From Sphingomonas glaciei (GTDB lineage: Bacteria > Pseudomonadota > Alphaproteobacteria > Sphingomonadales > Sphingomonadaceae): a stretch of DNA of 64,000 nucleotides. Below the pieces are notes generated by a model, which had not been told where the DNA came from, did no database searches, and was given only the letters and a program-made list of their open reading frames with translations. The stretch spans positions 2,513,001 through 2,577,000 of the forward strand of contig NZ_CP097253.1 of assembly GCF_023380025.1 (NCBI RefSeq), read 5' to 3'. Positions 46,091-56,475 of this stretch are shown here, one piece after another. Numbering within the stretch: the stretch's first letter is position 1; every line of letters begins with the position of its first letter. The translations under genes were made by a program, and so were the position numbers.

Positions 46091-46156
46091 CGTTCGTGCT
46101 GAGCGAAGTCGAAGCACGGTTGCGCCAACGTCCTTCGACTTCGCTCAGGACGAACG
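46091..46156. repeat. Palindromic repeat element between murE and murF
   Basis: Two 28-base arms (46091-46118 and 46129-46156) are complementary except at two positions, with a ten-base loop. Each arm alone also folds: CGTGCT (46095-46100) with AGCACG (46113-46118), and CGTCCT (46129-46134) with AGGACG (46147-46152). The core GAGCGAAGTCGAAG is a sequence I recall as dispersed in sphingomonads, often near gene ends. Confidence 0.8.
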
Positions 46157-46168
46157 AGGTTTGGCACT

Positions 46169-47548
46169 GTGACCGCCCCCCTGTGGACCTCGGCCGAGAT
46201 TGAGGACGCGACCGGCGGCACCGCCTCCGCTCCGTTCGAGGTCAAGGGTGTCACCTTCGACAGCCGCGAGGTGGAGCCGGGCTGGCTGTTCGTCGCCATG
46301 CCGGGGACGGTCGCCGACGGGCATGATTTCGTCCCCGGGGCCTTTGCCAAGGGCGCCGCGGGCGCGATCGTCAGCCGGCCGGTCGAGGGGCCGCACGTGC
46401 TGGTCGCCGACGTTCCGAAGGCACTCGAGCAACTGGCGCGGGCGAGCCGGACGCGGATGACGGGCAAGGTGTTCGGGGTTACCGGATCGGTCGGCAAGAC
46501 CGGCACCAAGGAAGCGCTCGCCGCGGCGCTCGGCCGGCGCCATCCGGGCCGGGTCCACCGCTCGCTCAAGAGCTACAACAACCATGTCGGCGTGCCGCTG
46601 AGCCTGGCGCGGATGCCGCGCGACAGCGTCTACGGCGTGTTCGAGATGGGTATGAATCACGCGGGCGAGATCCGCACGTTGGTCGCCATGGTCCGCCCGC
46701 ACGTCGCATTGATCACCGCCATCGCCCCCGCCCACATCGAGAACCTCGGCAGCGTCGAGGCGATCGCCGATGCCAAGGCCGAGATCTTCGAAGGGCTGGA
46801 AGCCGGCGGCACCGCGATCATCCCCAACAACAGCCCGTACCGCGACCGCCTGCTGAAAGCCGCGCGGCGCCATGCCGAGACGATGGTCACCTTCGGGTCG
46901 GGGGATGCCGACGTCAGCGCGCTTCACGCGGTGCGCAGCGACAAGGGCGGAAGCCTGGTCACCGCCCGCCTGGGCAGCGCTGACCTGACCTATACCATCG
47001 CGCAGCCGGGCGAGCATTGGGTCGGCAACAGCCTGGCGGTGCTGGCAGCGGTCGAGGCGGTCGGCGCCGACCTTGCCGCCGCGGGGCTGGCGCTGGGCGA
47101 CATGGGCGGGCTCAAGGGCCGGGGCCAGCGCCACCGGGTTGCGGTCGAAGGCGGGCATGCCCTGCTGATCGACGAAAGCTACAACGCCAATCCGGTCAGC
47201 ATGGCCGCGACACTGGGCAGCCTGGCGGGCGAGCGGGTCGACGGGCGACGGCTGGCGGTGCTCGGCACCATGCTCGAACTGGGCGAGTTCAGCGACGAGG
47301 CGCATGCCGGGCTGGCCCCCGCCATCCTCGAGGCAAAGGTCGACGAAGTGATTCTAGTCGGCGAGGCGACCCGCCCGCTGGCCGCCGCGCTCGACGGCAA
47401 GCTGCCGGTGACGCTGGTCGCCACCGCCGCCGAGGCCACCGACGCGCTGGTGGCACGGCTCGGCGCAGGGGATGCCGTGCTGGTCAAGGCGTCCAACGGC
47501 ATCGGCCTTGCCTCCTTAGTCGAACGGGTGGCAGGGGGCTCGGCCTGA
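46169..47548 (+). CDS. murF: UDP-MurNAc-tripeptide:D-Ala-D-Ala ligase
   Basis: A 459-residue Mur ligase that adds D-Ala-D-Ala, completing UDP-MurNAc-pentapeptide. The ATP loop is [10 protein letters not shown], and [13 protein letters not shown] is the conserved substrate motif. It starts at GTG 46169 after the palindromic repeat, so unlike its neighbours it is not directly coupled to the preceding gene. Its TGA shares one base with the mraY ATG. Confidence 0.95.
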   Translation: MTAPLWTSAEIEDATGGTASAPFEVKGVTFDSREVEPGWLFVAMPGTVADGHDFVPGAFAKGAAGAIVSRPVEGPHVLVADVPKALEQLARASRTRMTGKVFGVTGSVGKTGTKEALAAALGRRHPGRVHRSLKSYNNHVGVPLSLARMPRDSVYGVFEMGMNHAGEIRTLVAMVRPHVALITAIAPAHIENLGSVEAIADAKAEIFEGLEAGGTAIIPNNSPYRDRLLKAARRHAETMVTFGSGDADVSALHAVRSDKGGSLVTARLGSADLTYTIAQPGEHWVGNSLAVLAAVEAVGADLAAAGLALGDMGGLKGRGQRHRVAVEGGHALLIDESYNANPVSMAATLGSLAGERVDGRRLAVLGTMLELGEFSDEAHAGLAPAILEAKVDEVILVGEATRPLAAALDGKLPVTLVATAAEATDALVARLGAGDAVLVKASNGIGLASLVERVAGGSA

Positions 47549-48618
47549 TGCTGTACCTTATTGCCGAATATCTGGGTTTTCCGGGGCTCCTGAACCTCAT
47601 CCGCTACATCAGCTTCCGGGCCGGTGCGGCGACCGCGACCGCGCTGGCGATCGGGCTGCTGATCGGCCCGTGGTTCATCAACTACCTGCGCGTGCGCCAG
47701 GGCAAGGGCCAGCCGATCCGTGCCGACGGCCCGCAGACCCACCTCGCCAAGCGCGGCACGCCGACCATGGGCGGGCTGCTGATCCTGGTCTCGGTGACGA
47801 TTTCCTGCCTATTGTGGATGGACCTTGCCAGCCCGTTCGTTTGGGCCTGCCTGCTGGTCACCGCCGGGTTCGGCGCGATCGGGTTCATGGACGATTACGA
47901 CAAGGTTAAGAAGGCGCACCATGCCGGAATCCCGGGCAAGGTCCGGCTGCTGCTGGAATTCCTGATCGCGGGCTTCGCGACGTGGCTGATGGTGCGGGTC
48001 TCGGGGACCAACCTCTACCTGCCGTTCGTGCAGGGGCCGGTGATGGACCTCGGCTGGTTCTACGTCATCTTCGGCGCGTTCGTGATCGTCGCCTTCGGCA
48101 ATGCGGTGAACCTGACCGACGGGCTCGACGGGTTGGCGACCATGCCGGTGGTGATCGCCGCGCTGGCCTTCACGCTGATCGTCTATCTGTGCGGCGACGC
48201 GCGCTTCGCGCCCTACCTCGGCATCCCGCATGTGAAGGGGGTCGGCGACCTGACCGTCCTGCTGCTGGCGACGGTCGGGGCGTGCCTTGCGTTCCTGTGG
48301 TTCAATGCGCCCCCGGCGGCGGTGTTCATGGGTGATACGGGCAGCCTGGCGCTGGGCGGGGCGCTGGGTGCGGTGGCGGTCGCGGCGCACCATGAATTCG
48401 TGCTGGCGATCATTGGCGGCCTCTTCGTGGTCGAGGCGATGAGCGTCATCATCCAGGTCGCGGTCTACAAAAGGACCGGGCGGCGGGTGTTCCTGATGGC
48501 GCCGATCCACCACCATTTCGAGCATAAGGGCTGGAGCGAGCCGACCGTCGTGATTCGCTTCTGGATCATCGCCTTCGTGCTGGCGCTGGCCGGGCTGTCG
48601 ACGCTGAAGCTGCGGTGA
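47548..48618 (+). CDS. mraY: Phospho-MurNAc-pentapeptide translocase (lipid I synthase)
   Basis: A 356-residue, ten-helix inner-membrane enzyme that transfers phospho-MurNAc-pentapeptide onto undecaprenyl phosphate. GFMDDYDK holds the Mg-binding Asp pair, [10 protein letters not shown] follows, and the HHHFE motif stands near the end. The frame is open far upstream in murF, but the start is the ATG at 47548 (TGATG overlap). murD begins inside its last four bases. Confidence 0.96.
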   Translation: MLYLIAEYLGFPGLLNLIRYISFRAGAATATALAIGLLIGPWFINYLRVRQGKGQPIRADGPQTHLAKRGTPTMGGLLILVSVTISCLLWMDLASPFVWACLLVTAGFGAIGFMDDYDKVKKAHHAGIPGKVRLLLEFLIAGFATWLMVRVSGTNLYLPFVQGPVMDLGWFYVIFGAFVIVAFGNAVNLTDGLDGLATMPVVIAALAFTLIVYLCGDARFAPYLGIPHVKGVGDLTVLLLATVGACLAFLWFNAPPAAVFMGDTGSLALGGALGAVAVAAHHEFVLAIIGGLFVVEAMSVIIQVAVYKRTGRRVFLMAPIHHHFEHKGWSEPTVVIRFWIIAFVLALAGLSTLKLR

Positions 48619-49883
48619 TCACAGCCGGGGCCTGGGCGGGCAAGCGTTACGCCGTCTACGGCCTCGCCCGCTCCGGCTTGGCGACCGTGCGCGCGCTGGT
48701 GGCGAGCGGGGCGGAGGTGACGGCGTGGGACCGCAGCGAGGACGCGCGAGCCAAGGCAGAAGGCGCGGCACTGCTCGACCTCGACACTGCCGATCTGTCG
48801 CAGTTCGACAGCCTCGTCGTCTCGCCCGGCGTGCCGCTCAATACGCATCCGATCGCGGCCCGGGCGCGGGCGGCGGGGGTGGAGATCATCGGCGACATCG
48901 AATTGTTCGCCCGCGCCCGGCCCGAGCTGCCGCCGCACAAGGTAGTCGGGATCACCGGCACGAACGGCAAGAGCACCACGACCGCGCTGGTCCACCACAT
49001 CCTCGAAACCGCCGGCGTGCCGACGACCATGGGCGGCAACATCGGGCTGCCGATCCTGGCGCAGGATCCGTTGCCCGAAGGCGGGGTCTATGTGCTGGAG
49101 CTGTCGAGCTACCAGATCGACCTGACCCAGAGCCTCGACTGCGATGTCGCGGTGCTGCTCAACATCACGCCGGATCATCTGGATCGGTACGCCAGCTTCG
49201 AGGCCTATGCGGCGAGCAAGGCGCGGTTGTTCGAGATGCAATCGGCAGACCAGACCGCCTTGGTCGACTGGAGCCTGTTTGAGCGCGGACTCGTGGCGCC
49301 GGCCGCCGGGTTTAACGGGCTCACTCTCCCCTCCGGCTATGACCCCGGGGAGTGGCCGGCGCTGCAAGGGCCGCACAATGAGCAGAATGCCGCCGCCGCC
49401 ATCGAGACGACGGCCTGGCTGGGACTGAGCGAGGAGGCGATCGCGGCCGGCCTGCGCAGCTACCCGGGCCTGCCCCACCGCATGGAGCGCGTGCGCGAAA
49501 TCGGCGGTACGCTCTTCGTCAACGACAGCAAGGCGACCAATGCCGAAGCCGCAGCGCCCGCGCTCGCCGCTTACCCGCATATTCGCTGGATCGTCGGCGG
49601 GCAGGCCAAGACCAAGGAGCTGGGCGATACCGCCAAGCACCTCGACCACGTCTTGCGAGCCTACACCATCGGCGAGGCCGGGCCGCTGTTCGCCCGCCTC
49701 CTGCGCGAACGGGGCGTCGACGTGTTCGAGTCGGAAACGCTGGAAAATGCGGTGAAATGTTCCGCTGAGGATTCACAGCCGGGTGAGGTTGTTCTACTCT
49801 CCCCGGCCTGCGCCTCGTTCGACCAGTTCCGGGACTTCGAGGCGCGCGGGGAGGCCTTCAAGGCCTTGGTGGGGGCATTATGA
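48615..49883 (+). CDS. murD: UDP-MurNAc-L-alanine:D-glutamate ligase
   Basis: A 422-residue Mur ligase adding D-Glu. It has a Rossmann-like N-terminus ([16 protein letters not shown]), the ATP loop GTNGKSTTT and a C-terminal ligase domain ([11 protein letters not shown]). It starts at GTG 48615 within the end of mraY and overlaps ftsW by four bases. Confidence 0.95.
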   Translation: MITAGAWAGKRYAVYGLARSGLATVRALVASGAEVTAWDRSEDARAKAEGAALLDLDTADLSQFDSLVVSPGVPLNTHPIAARARAAGVEIIGDIELFARARPELPPHKVVGITGTNGKSTTTALVHHILETAGVPTTMGGNIGLPILAQDPLPEGGVYVLELSSYQIDLTQSLDCDVAVLLNITPDHLDRYASFEAYAASKARLFEMQSADQTALVDWSLFERGLVAPAAGFNGLTLPSGYDPGEWPALQGPHNEQNAAAAIETTAWLGLSEEAIAAGLRSYPGLPHRMERVREIGGTLFVNDSKATNAEAAAPALAAYPHIRWIVGGQAKTKELGDTAKHLDHVLRAYTIGEAGPLFARLLRERGVDVFESETLENAVKCSAEDSQPGEVVLLSPACASFDQFRDFEARGEAFKALVGAL

Positions 49884-51082
49884 ACGGCGTTCTGGCGAAG
49901 GCCTTTCCGATCGACACGAGCAATCGCTACGGCCGCGCCGACCGCTCGGCGGTGGGCCGCTGGTTCTGGGAGATCGACCGGGTCCTCCTCGTGCTGGTCG
50001 CGGTGCTGATCGCGGTCGGGCTGGTCGCGGTCGCCGCAGCCTCGCCCGCCGCCGCGCAGCGCTATTCGGGCGGGAGTGTGACCTTCGCCCCGCTTTACTA
50101 TTTCTACCGCCAGCTGGTGTGGCTGACGCTGTCGATCCCGGTGATGATCGTCATTTCGATGATGCCGCGCGAACGGCTGCGGCAATGGTGCCTGCTTGGC
50201 TGCGCGGGGTGCATCGGGGCGATGTTCTTGGTGCCGCTGATCGGGCCGGAAGTGAACGGCGCGCGGCGCTGGATCGGGTTCGGCTTCGCACAGGTCCAGC
50301 CGTCGGAGTTCCTGAAGCCCTTCTTCATCGTCACCCTGGCCTGGATCCTCAGCCTGAAGGAAAAGGACAAGGGGCTGCCGGTGATGATCCTGTCGGGCGC
50401 GCTGACCGGCCTGGTCGCGGTGCTGCTGATGATCCAGCCCGACTTCGGGTCGACCATCATCTTCGGCACGGTGTTCGTGGTGATGATCGCGCTGGCCGGG
50501 GCCAACGTCCGGATGCTCGGCCTGATGGCGCTGGCCGGCGTGGTCGGGATCGTGCTCGCCTATTTCTTCTACGACGTGGCGCAGGTCCGGATCGACGGCT
50601 TCCTGTTCGGCGAGGGCGACAATTTCCAGGTCGAGAATGCGATGCGCACGCTGACCGCGGGCGGGCTTCTGGGCATGGGTCCGGGCGGCGGTACCCGCAA
50701 GTTCCACCTGCCCGAACCGCACACCGACTACATCTTCTCGGTGATCGGCGAGGAGTTCGGGCTGATCGCCTGCATGGCGATCGCGGTCATCTATTGCGCG
50801 ATCGTGGTTCGGGTGCTGGTCAAGCTGCTCGACGAGGACGAGCCTTTCGCAGTGCTCGCCGCCGCCGGGCTGGCCTGCCAGTTCGGGCTTCAGGCGCTGA
50901 TCAACATGGCGGTCAACGTCCAGCTCGCCCCTTCCAAGGGCATGACCCTGCCGTTCATCTCCTACGGCGGTTCGTCGATGCTGGCCTTGTCGATCGGGAT
51001 GGGGCTGTTGCTCGCCTTCACCCGCGCCAACCCCTATCTCAAAAGGTCGCCCTATGTGGTGAAGTGGAGCGAGGGGCGCTAA
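49880..51082 (+). CDS. ftsW: Septal peptidoglycan glycosyltransferase FtsW
   Basis: A 400-residue SEDS-family membrane protein with about ten helices, the glycan polymerase of the divisome and partner of FtsI. Visible family blocks are GARRWIGFGFAQVQPSEFLK, PHTDYIFSVIGEEFG and LPFISYGGSSM. The 35-residue N-terminal cytosolic part is ordinary for the family. It is followed by murG after nine bases. Confidence 0.96.
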   Translation: MNGVLAKAFPIDTSNRYGRADRSAVGRWFWEIDRVLLVLVAVLIAVGLVAVAAASPAAAQRYSGGSVTFAPLYYFYRQLVWLTLSIPVMIVISMMPRERLRQWCLLGCAGCIGAMFLVPLIGPEVNGARRWIGFGFAQVQPSEFLKPFFIVTLAWILSLKEKDKGLPVMILSGALTGLVAVLLMIQPDFGSTIIFGTVFVVMIALAGANVRMLGLMALAGVVGIVLAYFFYDVAQVRIDGFLFGEGDNFQVENAMRTLTAGGLLGMGPGGGTRKFHLPEPHTDYIFSVIGEEFGLIACMAIAVIYCAIVVRVLVKLLDEDEPFAVLAAAGLACQFGLQALINMAVNVQLAPSKGMTLPFISYGGSSMLALSIGMGLLLAFTRANPYLKRSPYVVKWSEGR

Positions 51083-51091
51083 GCGGAAGGG

Positions 51092-52255
51092 ATGAACTTC
51101 GTCCTCGCGGCCGGCGGAACCGGCGGGCACATGATTCCTGCGCATGCGCTCGCCGCCGAACTCAAGGCGCGCGGGCACGGCGTGCTGCTGATCACCGACG
51201 CCCGCGGCTATCGGATTCCCGGCCTCTTCCAAGGGGTCGAGGTGCGGGTCATCCCCGCCGGGCGACTGAGCAAGACGCCGTGGGGCATGCTCAAGGCGCT
51301 GCGCTCGGTCATGGAAGGGCGGCGTGCGGCCAAGGCGCTGTACCGCGAACACCGACCCGACGCGGTCATCGGCTTCGGCGGCTATCCCGCCTTCCCGGCA
51401 CTGCTCGCGGCGTCGTCGATGAATATCCCGACCGTCCTGCATGAACAGAATGCGGTGCTGGGCCGGGTCAACCGCCTGCTGGCGAACGACGCAGCCGCCA
51501 TCGCCACCGCCTATGAGCGGGTTAACCGGCTGAAGCCCGGACACGAGATCAAGGCCAGCCTGGTCGGCAATCCGGTCCGCGCCAGCATCGTCCGGCTGGG
51601 CGAATTGCCGTTCCCAGCCTTCGACGACACCGCGCCGCTGAAGCTGCTGGTCACCGGCGGCAGCCAGGGCGCGACCGTTCTCGGCGAAGTCGTGCCCGCG
51701 GGTCTCGGCGAGCTCGGCGACACGCTGCGCCACCGCCTGCAGGTCACCCAGCAGTGCCGCCCCGACGACCTCGACCGGGTGCGCGAAACCTATCAAGAGC
51801 TCGGCATTCCGGCCGAACTTGCGACCTACCTTCACGACATGGATTCCAAGCTGGGTGAGTGCCACCTGATGATCGGCCGCGCCGGCGCCTCGACCATCGC
51901 CGAACTGACCGCCGCCGGGCGCCCGTCGATCCTCGTTCCACTGCCGATCGCCACCGACGACCACCAGACCGCCAATGCGCGTGAGCTGGCGCGGGCCGGC
52001 GGCGCGCGGATGATCCCGCAGCCGCAATTCACCCCGCATGAGCTTGCCCGCCAGATCGAGGCGCTCGCCGCCGATCCCGAAGCGCTCAACAATGCCGCCG
52101 CCCGCGCACTGTCGGTCGGCCGTCCTCACGCCGCGCGCGATCTCGCCGACCTGGTCGAGCGGATCGGGCAGGGCGACCGGCCCGCTTTCATCGGTCGGGC
52201 GATCAAGCGTTCGGCGGCGCCCGCCACCATGGCCCCGGCGGGAGCGGCGGCATGA
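51092..52255 (+). CDS. murG: Lipid II synthase (UDP-GlcNAc transferase)
   Basis: A 387-residue GT-B glycosyltransferase on the inner face of the membrane that adds GlcNAc to lipid [11 protein letters not shown] near the N-terminus, [11 protein letters not shown], and [11 protein letters not shown] in the donor domain are family signatures. GGAAGG precedes the ATG. It overlaps murC by four bases. Confidence 0.96.
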   Translation: MNFVLAAGGTGGHMIPAHALAAELKARGHGVLLITDARGYRIPGLFQGVEVRVIPAGRLSKTPWGMLKALRSVMEGRRAAKALYREHRPDAVIGFGGYPAFPALLAASSMNIPTVLHEQNAVLGRVNRLLANDAAAIATAYERVNRLKPGHEIKASLVGNPVRASIVRLGELPFPAFDDTAPLKLLVTGGSQGATVLGEVVPAGLGELGDTLRHRLQVTQQCRPDDLDRVRETYQELGIPAELATYLHDMDSKLGECHLMIGRAGASTIAELTAAGRPSILVPLPIATDDHQTANARELARAGGARMIPQPQFTPHELARQIEALAADPEALNNAAARALSVGRPHAARDLADLVERIGQGDRPAFIGRAIKRSAAPATMAPAGAAA

Positions 52256-53715
52256 AGGCGGTCGGCACCGACATCGGCACCATCCATTTCGTCGGCATCG
52301 GCGGGATCGGCATGTCCGGCATCGCCGAGGTGATGCACCACCTCGGTTACACCGTGCAAGGCTCGGACAGCGCTGAAAGCTATGTCACCGAAGGGCTGCG
52401 CAAGGCCGGCATCCCGGTGATGATCGGGCAGAGCGCCGACAATCTTGGCGACGCGGCGGTGGTGGTGACCTCCACCGCCATCCGGCCCGACAACCCCGAG
52501 GTCGAGGAAGCCGCCCGCCGCCGCCTGCCCCGGGTCCGCAGGGCCGAGATGCTGGCCGAGCTGATGCGGATGCAGAATACGGTCGCCGTCGCCGGCACCC
52601 ACGGCAAGACGACCACGACCTCGATGGTCGCGGCGCTGCTCGACGCCGGCGGGCTCGACCCGACGGTGATCAACGGCGGGATCATCAATGCCTATGGTTC
52701 CAACGCCCGGCTCGGCAAGGGCGAGTGGATGGTGGTCGAGGCCGACGAAAGCGACGGCAGCTTCCTGCGCCTGGATGGGACCATCGCGGTGGTCACCAAC
52801 ATCGACCCCGAGCATCTCGACCATTATGGCGACTTCGATCGCGCCCGGGACGCGTTCGTCGAGTTCATCGAGAACGTGCCTTTCTACGGGCTGGCGGTGA
52901 TGTGCATCGACCATCCGGAGGTCGCCAACCTGCTGAGCCGGATCAAGGACCGGCGGGTTGTCACCTACGGCTTCTCCGCCGCGGCCGATCTGCGCGCCGA
53001 CAATGTCGTGACCGAGGGCGGCGTGGCCCGGTTCGACGCCTTGGTGCTGGAGCGGTCGGGCGAGCGGCGGCGGATCGAGGGCGTCAGCCTGCCGATGCCG
53101 GGCCGCCACAACGTCCAGAATGCGCTGGCGGCGATCGCGGTCGGGCTCGAGCTCGGCCTCAGCGACGAATGCATCGCCACCGGCTTCGCCAAGTTCGGCG
53201 GGGTCAAGCGGCGCTTCACCCGGGTCGGCGACGTGGGCGGCACGGTGATCATCGACGATTATGCCCATCACCCGGTGGAGATCCGCGCGGTACTGTCCGC
53301 CGCCCGCGACAGCGCTTCCTCCCAGCCTTGCTCCGAGGCCGGTGCCCCGGGTGGCCGGGTCATCGCGGTGGTCCAGCCGCACCGCTTCACCCGCCTGCGC
53401 GACCTGATGGAGGATTTCGCCAACGCCTTCATCGAGGCCGACGCGGTGCTAGTCGCCCCGGTCTATGCCGCCGGCGAGGAGCCGATCGAGGGCGTCGACG
53501 CCGCTGCGCTGGCCGAGGGCATCCGCGCCCACGGCCACCGGATGGTCCAGACGGTGGACGGGGCCGCCGACCTCGCCCGGACCTTGCGCGACCTGGCCGC
53601 CGAGGGCGACCTGGTGATCTGCATGGGGGCAGGCGACATCACCAAGTGGGCGGCGGGTCTGGCGGAGGCTATCCAGCACGAGCGCAACTGCAAGTCGGCG
53701 CTGGCGGACGCATGA
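52252..53715 (+). CDS. murC: UDP-MurNAc:L-alanine ligase
   Basis: A 487-residue Mur ligase, first in the stem-peptide series. [15 protein letters not shown] binds UDP-MurNAc, GTHGKTTTT is the ATP loop, and [10 protein letters not shown] lies in the C-terminal domain. A short Ser/Cys/Gly-rich insert ([15 protein letters not shown], about residues 352-366) is slightly unusual. It overlaps murB by four bases. Confidence 0.96.
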   Translation: MKAVGTDIGTIHFVGIGGIGMSGIAEVMHHLGYTVQGSDSAESYVTEGLRKAGIPVMIGQSADNLGDAAVVVTSTAIRPDNPEVEEAARRRLPRVRRAEMLAELMRMQNTVAVAGTHGKTTTTSMVAALLDAGGLDPTVINGGIINAYGSNARLGKGEWMVVEADESDGSFLRLDGTIAVVTNIDPEHLDHYGDFDRARDAFVEFIENVPFYGLAVMCIDHPEVANLLSRIKDRRVVTYGFSAAADLRADNVVTEGGVARFDALVLERSGERRRIEGVSLPMPGRHNVQNALAAIAVGLELGLSDECIATGFAKFGGVKRRFTRVGDVGGTVIIDDYAHHPVEIRAVLSAARDSASSQPCSEAGAPGGRVIAVVQPHRFTRLRDLMEDFANAFIEADAVLVAPVYAAGEEPIEGVDAAALAEGIRAHGHRMVQTVDGAADLARTLRDLAAEGDLVICMGAGDITKWAAGLAEAIQHERNCKSALADA

Positions 53716-54617
53716 GCGTGGCGCACCTTTTCCACCCGTCCGAGGTACGCGGCCGGCTCACCCCGCAGGCGCCTCTCGCGCCTCTCGTCTGGTTCAAGTC
53801 GGGCGGTGCGGCCGAGACGCTATTCGAGCCGGCCGACGCCGCAGACCTGCAAGCGTTCCTGCGTGATCTCGATCCCGCGACGCCGGTCATGGCGCTCGGG
53901 CTCGGCTCCAACCTCATCGTTCGCGATGGTGGAGTGCCGGGCGTGGTGGTCCGGCTCGGCAAGCCGTTCGCCAGGGTGCGCCGGGTGGACGAAGTGACGC
54001 TGGAGTGCGGCGGCGGGGCGAGCGGGATCCTGGTTTCCTCCTCGGCGCGCGACGCGGGGATCGGCGGGATCGAGTTCCTGCGCTCGATCCCCGGCACGGT
54101 CGGCGGGTTCGTGCGGATGAACGGCGGCGCCTATGGCCGCGAGGTGAAGGACATATTGGTCGAGGCCCAGGTCGTGCTTCGCTCGGGCGAGCTGGTGACG
54201 CTGACCGGCGACGAGCTTGGCTACACCTATCGCCATTCCAATCTGCCCGCGGGCGCCATCGTGGTGTCCGCCATCTTCCGCGGCCAGCCCGCCGAGCCCG
54301 ACGCCGTGCAGGCCGAGATGGACCGTATCGCCGCCGCGCGCGAGGCGTCGCAGCCGCTGCGCAGCAAGACCGGCGGATCGACCTTCAAGAACCCCCTGCC
54401 GAAAAAGGCGTGGGAAGTGATCGACGCCGCCGGATGCCGCGGGCTGACGATCGGCGACGCGCAGGTCAGCGAGAAACATTGCAACTTCCTCCTGAACCTC
54501 GGTACCGCCACCAGCGCGGACATCGAAGCGCTGGGCGAGGAAGTTCGCGCCCTGGTGCGGGCACACAGCGGCACCGAACTTGAATGGGAAATCCAGCGCG
54601 TGGGAGTGGCAAAGTGA
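53712..54617 (+). CDS. murB: UDP-N-acetylenolpyruvoylglucosamine reductase
   Basis: A 301-residue FAD enzyme making UDP-MurNAc with [17 protein letters not shown] and [18 protein letters not shown] bind FAD, and GGSTFKNP holds the catalytic Ser. The frame is open 980 bases upstream in murC, but the start is the overlapping ATG at 53712. Its end overlaps ddl as GTGA. Confidence 0.95.
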   Translation: MSVAHLFHPSEVRGRLTPQAPLAPLVWFKSGGAAETLFEPADAADLQAFLRDLDPATPVMALGLGSNLIVRDGGVPGVVVRLGKPFARVRRVDEVTLECGGGASGILVSSSARDAGIGGIEFLRSIPGTVGGFVRMNGGAYGREVKDILVEAQVVLRSGELVTLTGDELGYTYRHSNLPAGAIVVSAIFRGQPAEPDAVQAEMDRIAAAREASQPLRSKTGGSTFKNPLPKKAWEVIDAAGCRGLTIGDAQVSEKHCNFLLNLGTATSADIEALGEEVRALVRAHSGTELEWEIQRVGVAK

Positions 54618-55564
54618 GCGTGGCGAAAAGGGACCTGCATGTCGTCGTCCTGATGGGCGGCTGGTCCTCCGAGCGCGAAGTGTCGCTGATGAGCGGCAAG
54701 GGCGTCGCCGCCGCGCTGCGGACACGCGGCTGGACCAGTGTCACCGAGGTCGACATGGACCGCAACGTCGCCCGGGTGCTGGAGGAACTGCGCCCCGACA
54801 TCGTGTTCAATGCGCTGCACGGCCATCCGGGCGAAGACGGCACGGTGCAGGGCATGCTAGACCTGATGGGCATTGCCTATACCCACAGCGGGCTCAGCAC
54901 CTCGGCGATCGCGATCGACAAGGAATTGACCAAGCTGCTGCTGGTCCCGGCCGGTGTGCGCATGCCGCAGGGCACGATGGTCCGCTCCGAGTCCTTGTTC
55001 GAGCGCGATCCGATTCCCCGGCCCTATGTGCTGAAGCCGGTCAACGAGGGCTCGTCGGTCGGCGTCGCGATCATCCACGAGGGTGGCAATCATGGCTCGC
55101 CAATCGGGCGCGGCACGCCCGGCCCGTGGAACGACTTCGACGAGCTGCTGGCCGAGCCCTTCATCAAGGGGCGCGAGCTGACGGTCGCAGTGCTGGGCGA
55201 CGAGGCGCTGTGCGTCACCGAGCTGAAGCCCAAGGCCGACTTCTACGACTTTGCCGCCAAATATACCGACGGCCTGACCGAGCATGTCTGCCCGGCCGAA
55301 GTGCCTGAAGATATTACCCAAGCGATGCTCGACATGGCTTTGCTCGCTCACCGCGCGCTTGGCTGCAAGGGCGCCAGCCGGTCGGATTTTCGCTGGGACG
55401 ACGAACAGGGCGAGGCCGGCCTCTACCTGCTCGAGGTCAACACGCAGCCGGGCATGACTCCCTTGAGCCTGGTGCCCGAGCAGGCCAAACAGCGCGGCAT
55501 TCCCTATGGCGAACTGGTCGAGCGGATCATCGCCGAAGCGCTTGCCTCCGGACCGGCCAAGTGA
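54614..55564 (+). CDS. ddl: D-alanine:D-alanine ligase
   Basis: A 316-residue ATP-grasp enzyme supplying D-Ala-D-Ala for MurF. GGWSSEREVSLMSG, HGHPGEDGT, KPVNEGSSVGV and LLEVNTQPGMTPLS are family signatures. The GTG at 54614, four bases inside murB, is preferred to an upstream ATG at 54584. It overlaps ftsQ by four bases. Confidence 0.95.
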   Translation: MSVAKRDLHVVVLMGGWSSEREVSLMSGKGVAAALRTRGWTSVTEVDMDRNVARVLEELRPDIVFNALHGHPGEDGTVQGMLDLMGIAYTHSGLSTSAIAIDKELTKLLLVPAGVRMPQGTMVRSESLFERDPIPRPYVLKPVNEGSSVGVAIIHEGGNHGSPIGRGTPGPWNDFDELLAEPFIKGRELTVAVLGDEALCVTELKPKADFYDFAAKYTDGLTEHVCPAEVPEDITQAMLDMALLAHRALGCKGASRSDFRWDDEQGEAGLYLLEVNTQPGMTPLSLVPEQAKQRGIPYGELVERIIAEALASGPAK

Positions 55565-56475
55565 ACGCACAGACCATCCGGCGCCCGGCGGCGGCCAAGG
55601 GCCGGGGGACGGGCAAGCCCCGTCCTCGCAAGGCTCCGGCCAAGGCCGCACCGTCGCCTTGGCCCGAAGGCAGCGGCAAGCTTGCCCGCTATGCCTTCCT
55701 CGGGCTGGTCGCGGTCATGGCGATCGTCGCGCTGATCGCGCTCGACCTGCCGGGCAAGGCGTTGCGCGCGACCGGCGCCGCGACCGGCGAGGCGGGTTTC
55801 AAGGTCGCCAGCTACCAGATCGTCGGCCTCAAGAACCTCGACCGCCGCAAGGTCGACGCGGTGGTCACCGACGAACTTCGCCGCGCGGCCGAGGAAGCGC
55901 CGATCTCGACCGACGAACCGGCGCAGGCGCTGGTCGACCTCGACCGGATCCGCGAGACCCTGCTGCAGTTCGGCTGGGTCAAGGACGCTCGCGTGTCGCG
56001 CCGCCTGCCCGACAGCCTGGTAATCGACCTCGTCGAACGCACCCCCTCGGCGGTGTGGCAGCATCAGGGACGATTGAACCTGATCGACGGCGAGGGCGTG
56101 GTGCTCGACGCCGTTCCGGTCGACAAGATGCCCGAATTGCCCCTGCTCGTCGGACCCGGCGCCAACCGCCAGGCGGTGTCGCTGCGCCAGATCCTGAACG
56201 GCGTGCCGACGCTCGAGCCGCAGCTCGCCTCGGCGACCTGGATCGGGGATCGCCGCTGGGACTTGAGCTTCGCCACGGGGGAAACGGTGTCGCTGCCCGA
56301 AACCACCGCCGCCGCGACGCGCGCGCTCCAGCGCTTTGCCAAGATGGACCGCTCGGTCGGGCTGCTCGGGCGGGACATGATCCGCTTCGACCTGCGCGTG
56401 CCGGGCAAGATGATCGTCCGGGTACCCCCGGGCGCGACGCCGCCGCCCGCCGGCACGGTGGAGCCCGCAAACTGA
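55561..56475 (+). CDS. ftsQ: Divisome protein FtsQ
   Basis: A 304-residue bitopic protein. A basic Lys/Arg/Pro-rich cytosolic N-terminus (about 1-38), one membrane helix (about 40-60), a POTRA domain (about 78-148, YQIVGLKNLDRRKV) and a beta domain follow. It bridges the cytosolic ring and the FtsL-FtsB/FtsWI complex. It overlaps ddl by four bases and ftsA by one. Confidence 0.93.
   Translation: MNAQTIRRPAAAKGRGTGKPRPRKAPAKAAPSPWPEGSGKLARYAFLGLVAVMAIVALIALDLPGKALRATGAATGEAGFKVASYQIVGLKNLDRRKVDAVVTDELRRAAEEAPISTDEPAQALVDLDRIRETLLQFGWVKDARVSRRLPDSLVIDLVERTPSAVWQHQGRLNLIDGEGVVLDAVPVDKMPELPLLVGPGANRQAVSLRQILNGVPTLEPQLASATWIGDRRWDLSFATGETVSLPETTAAATRALQRFAKMDRSVGLLGRDMIRFDLRVPGKMIVRVPPGATPPPAGTVEPAN

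Noticed and set aside
49661..52129. 822-residue open frame antisense to ftsW and murG
   Set aside because: Its product is low-complexity His/Gln/Arg/Asp-rich sequence without domains, and it is fully covered by well-recognised genes on the other strand. Long antisense frames are common at this GC content.
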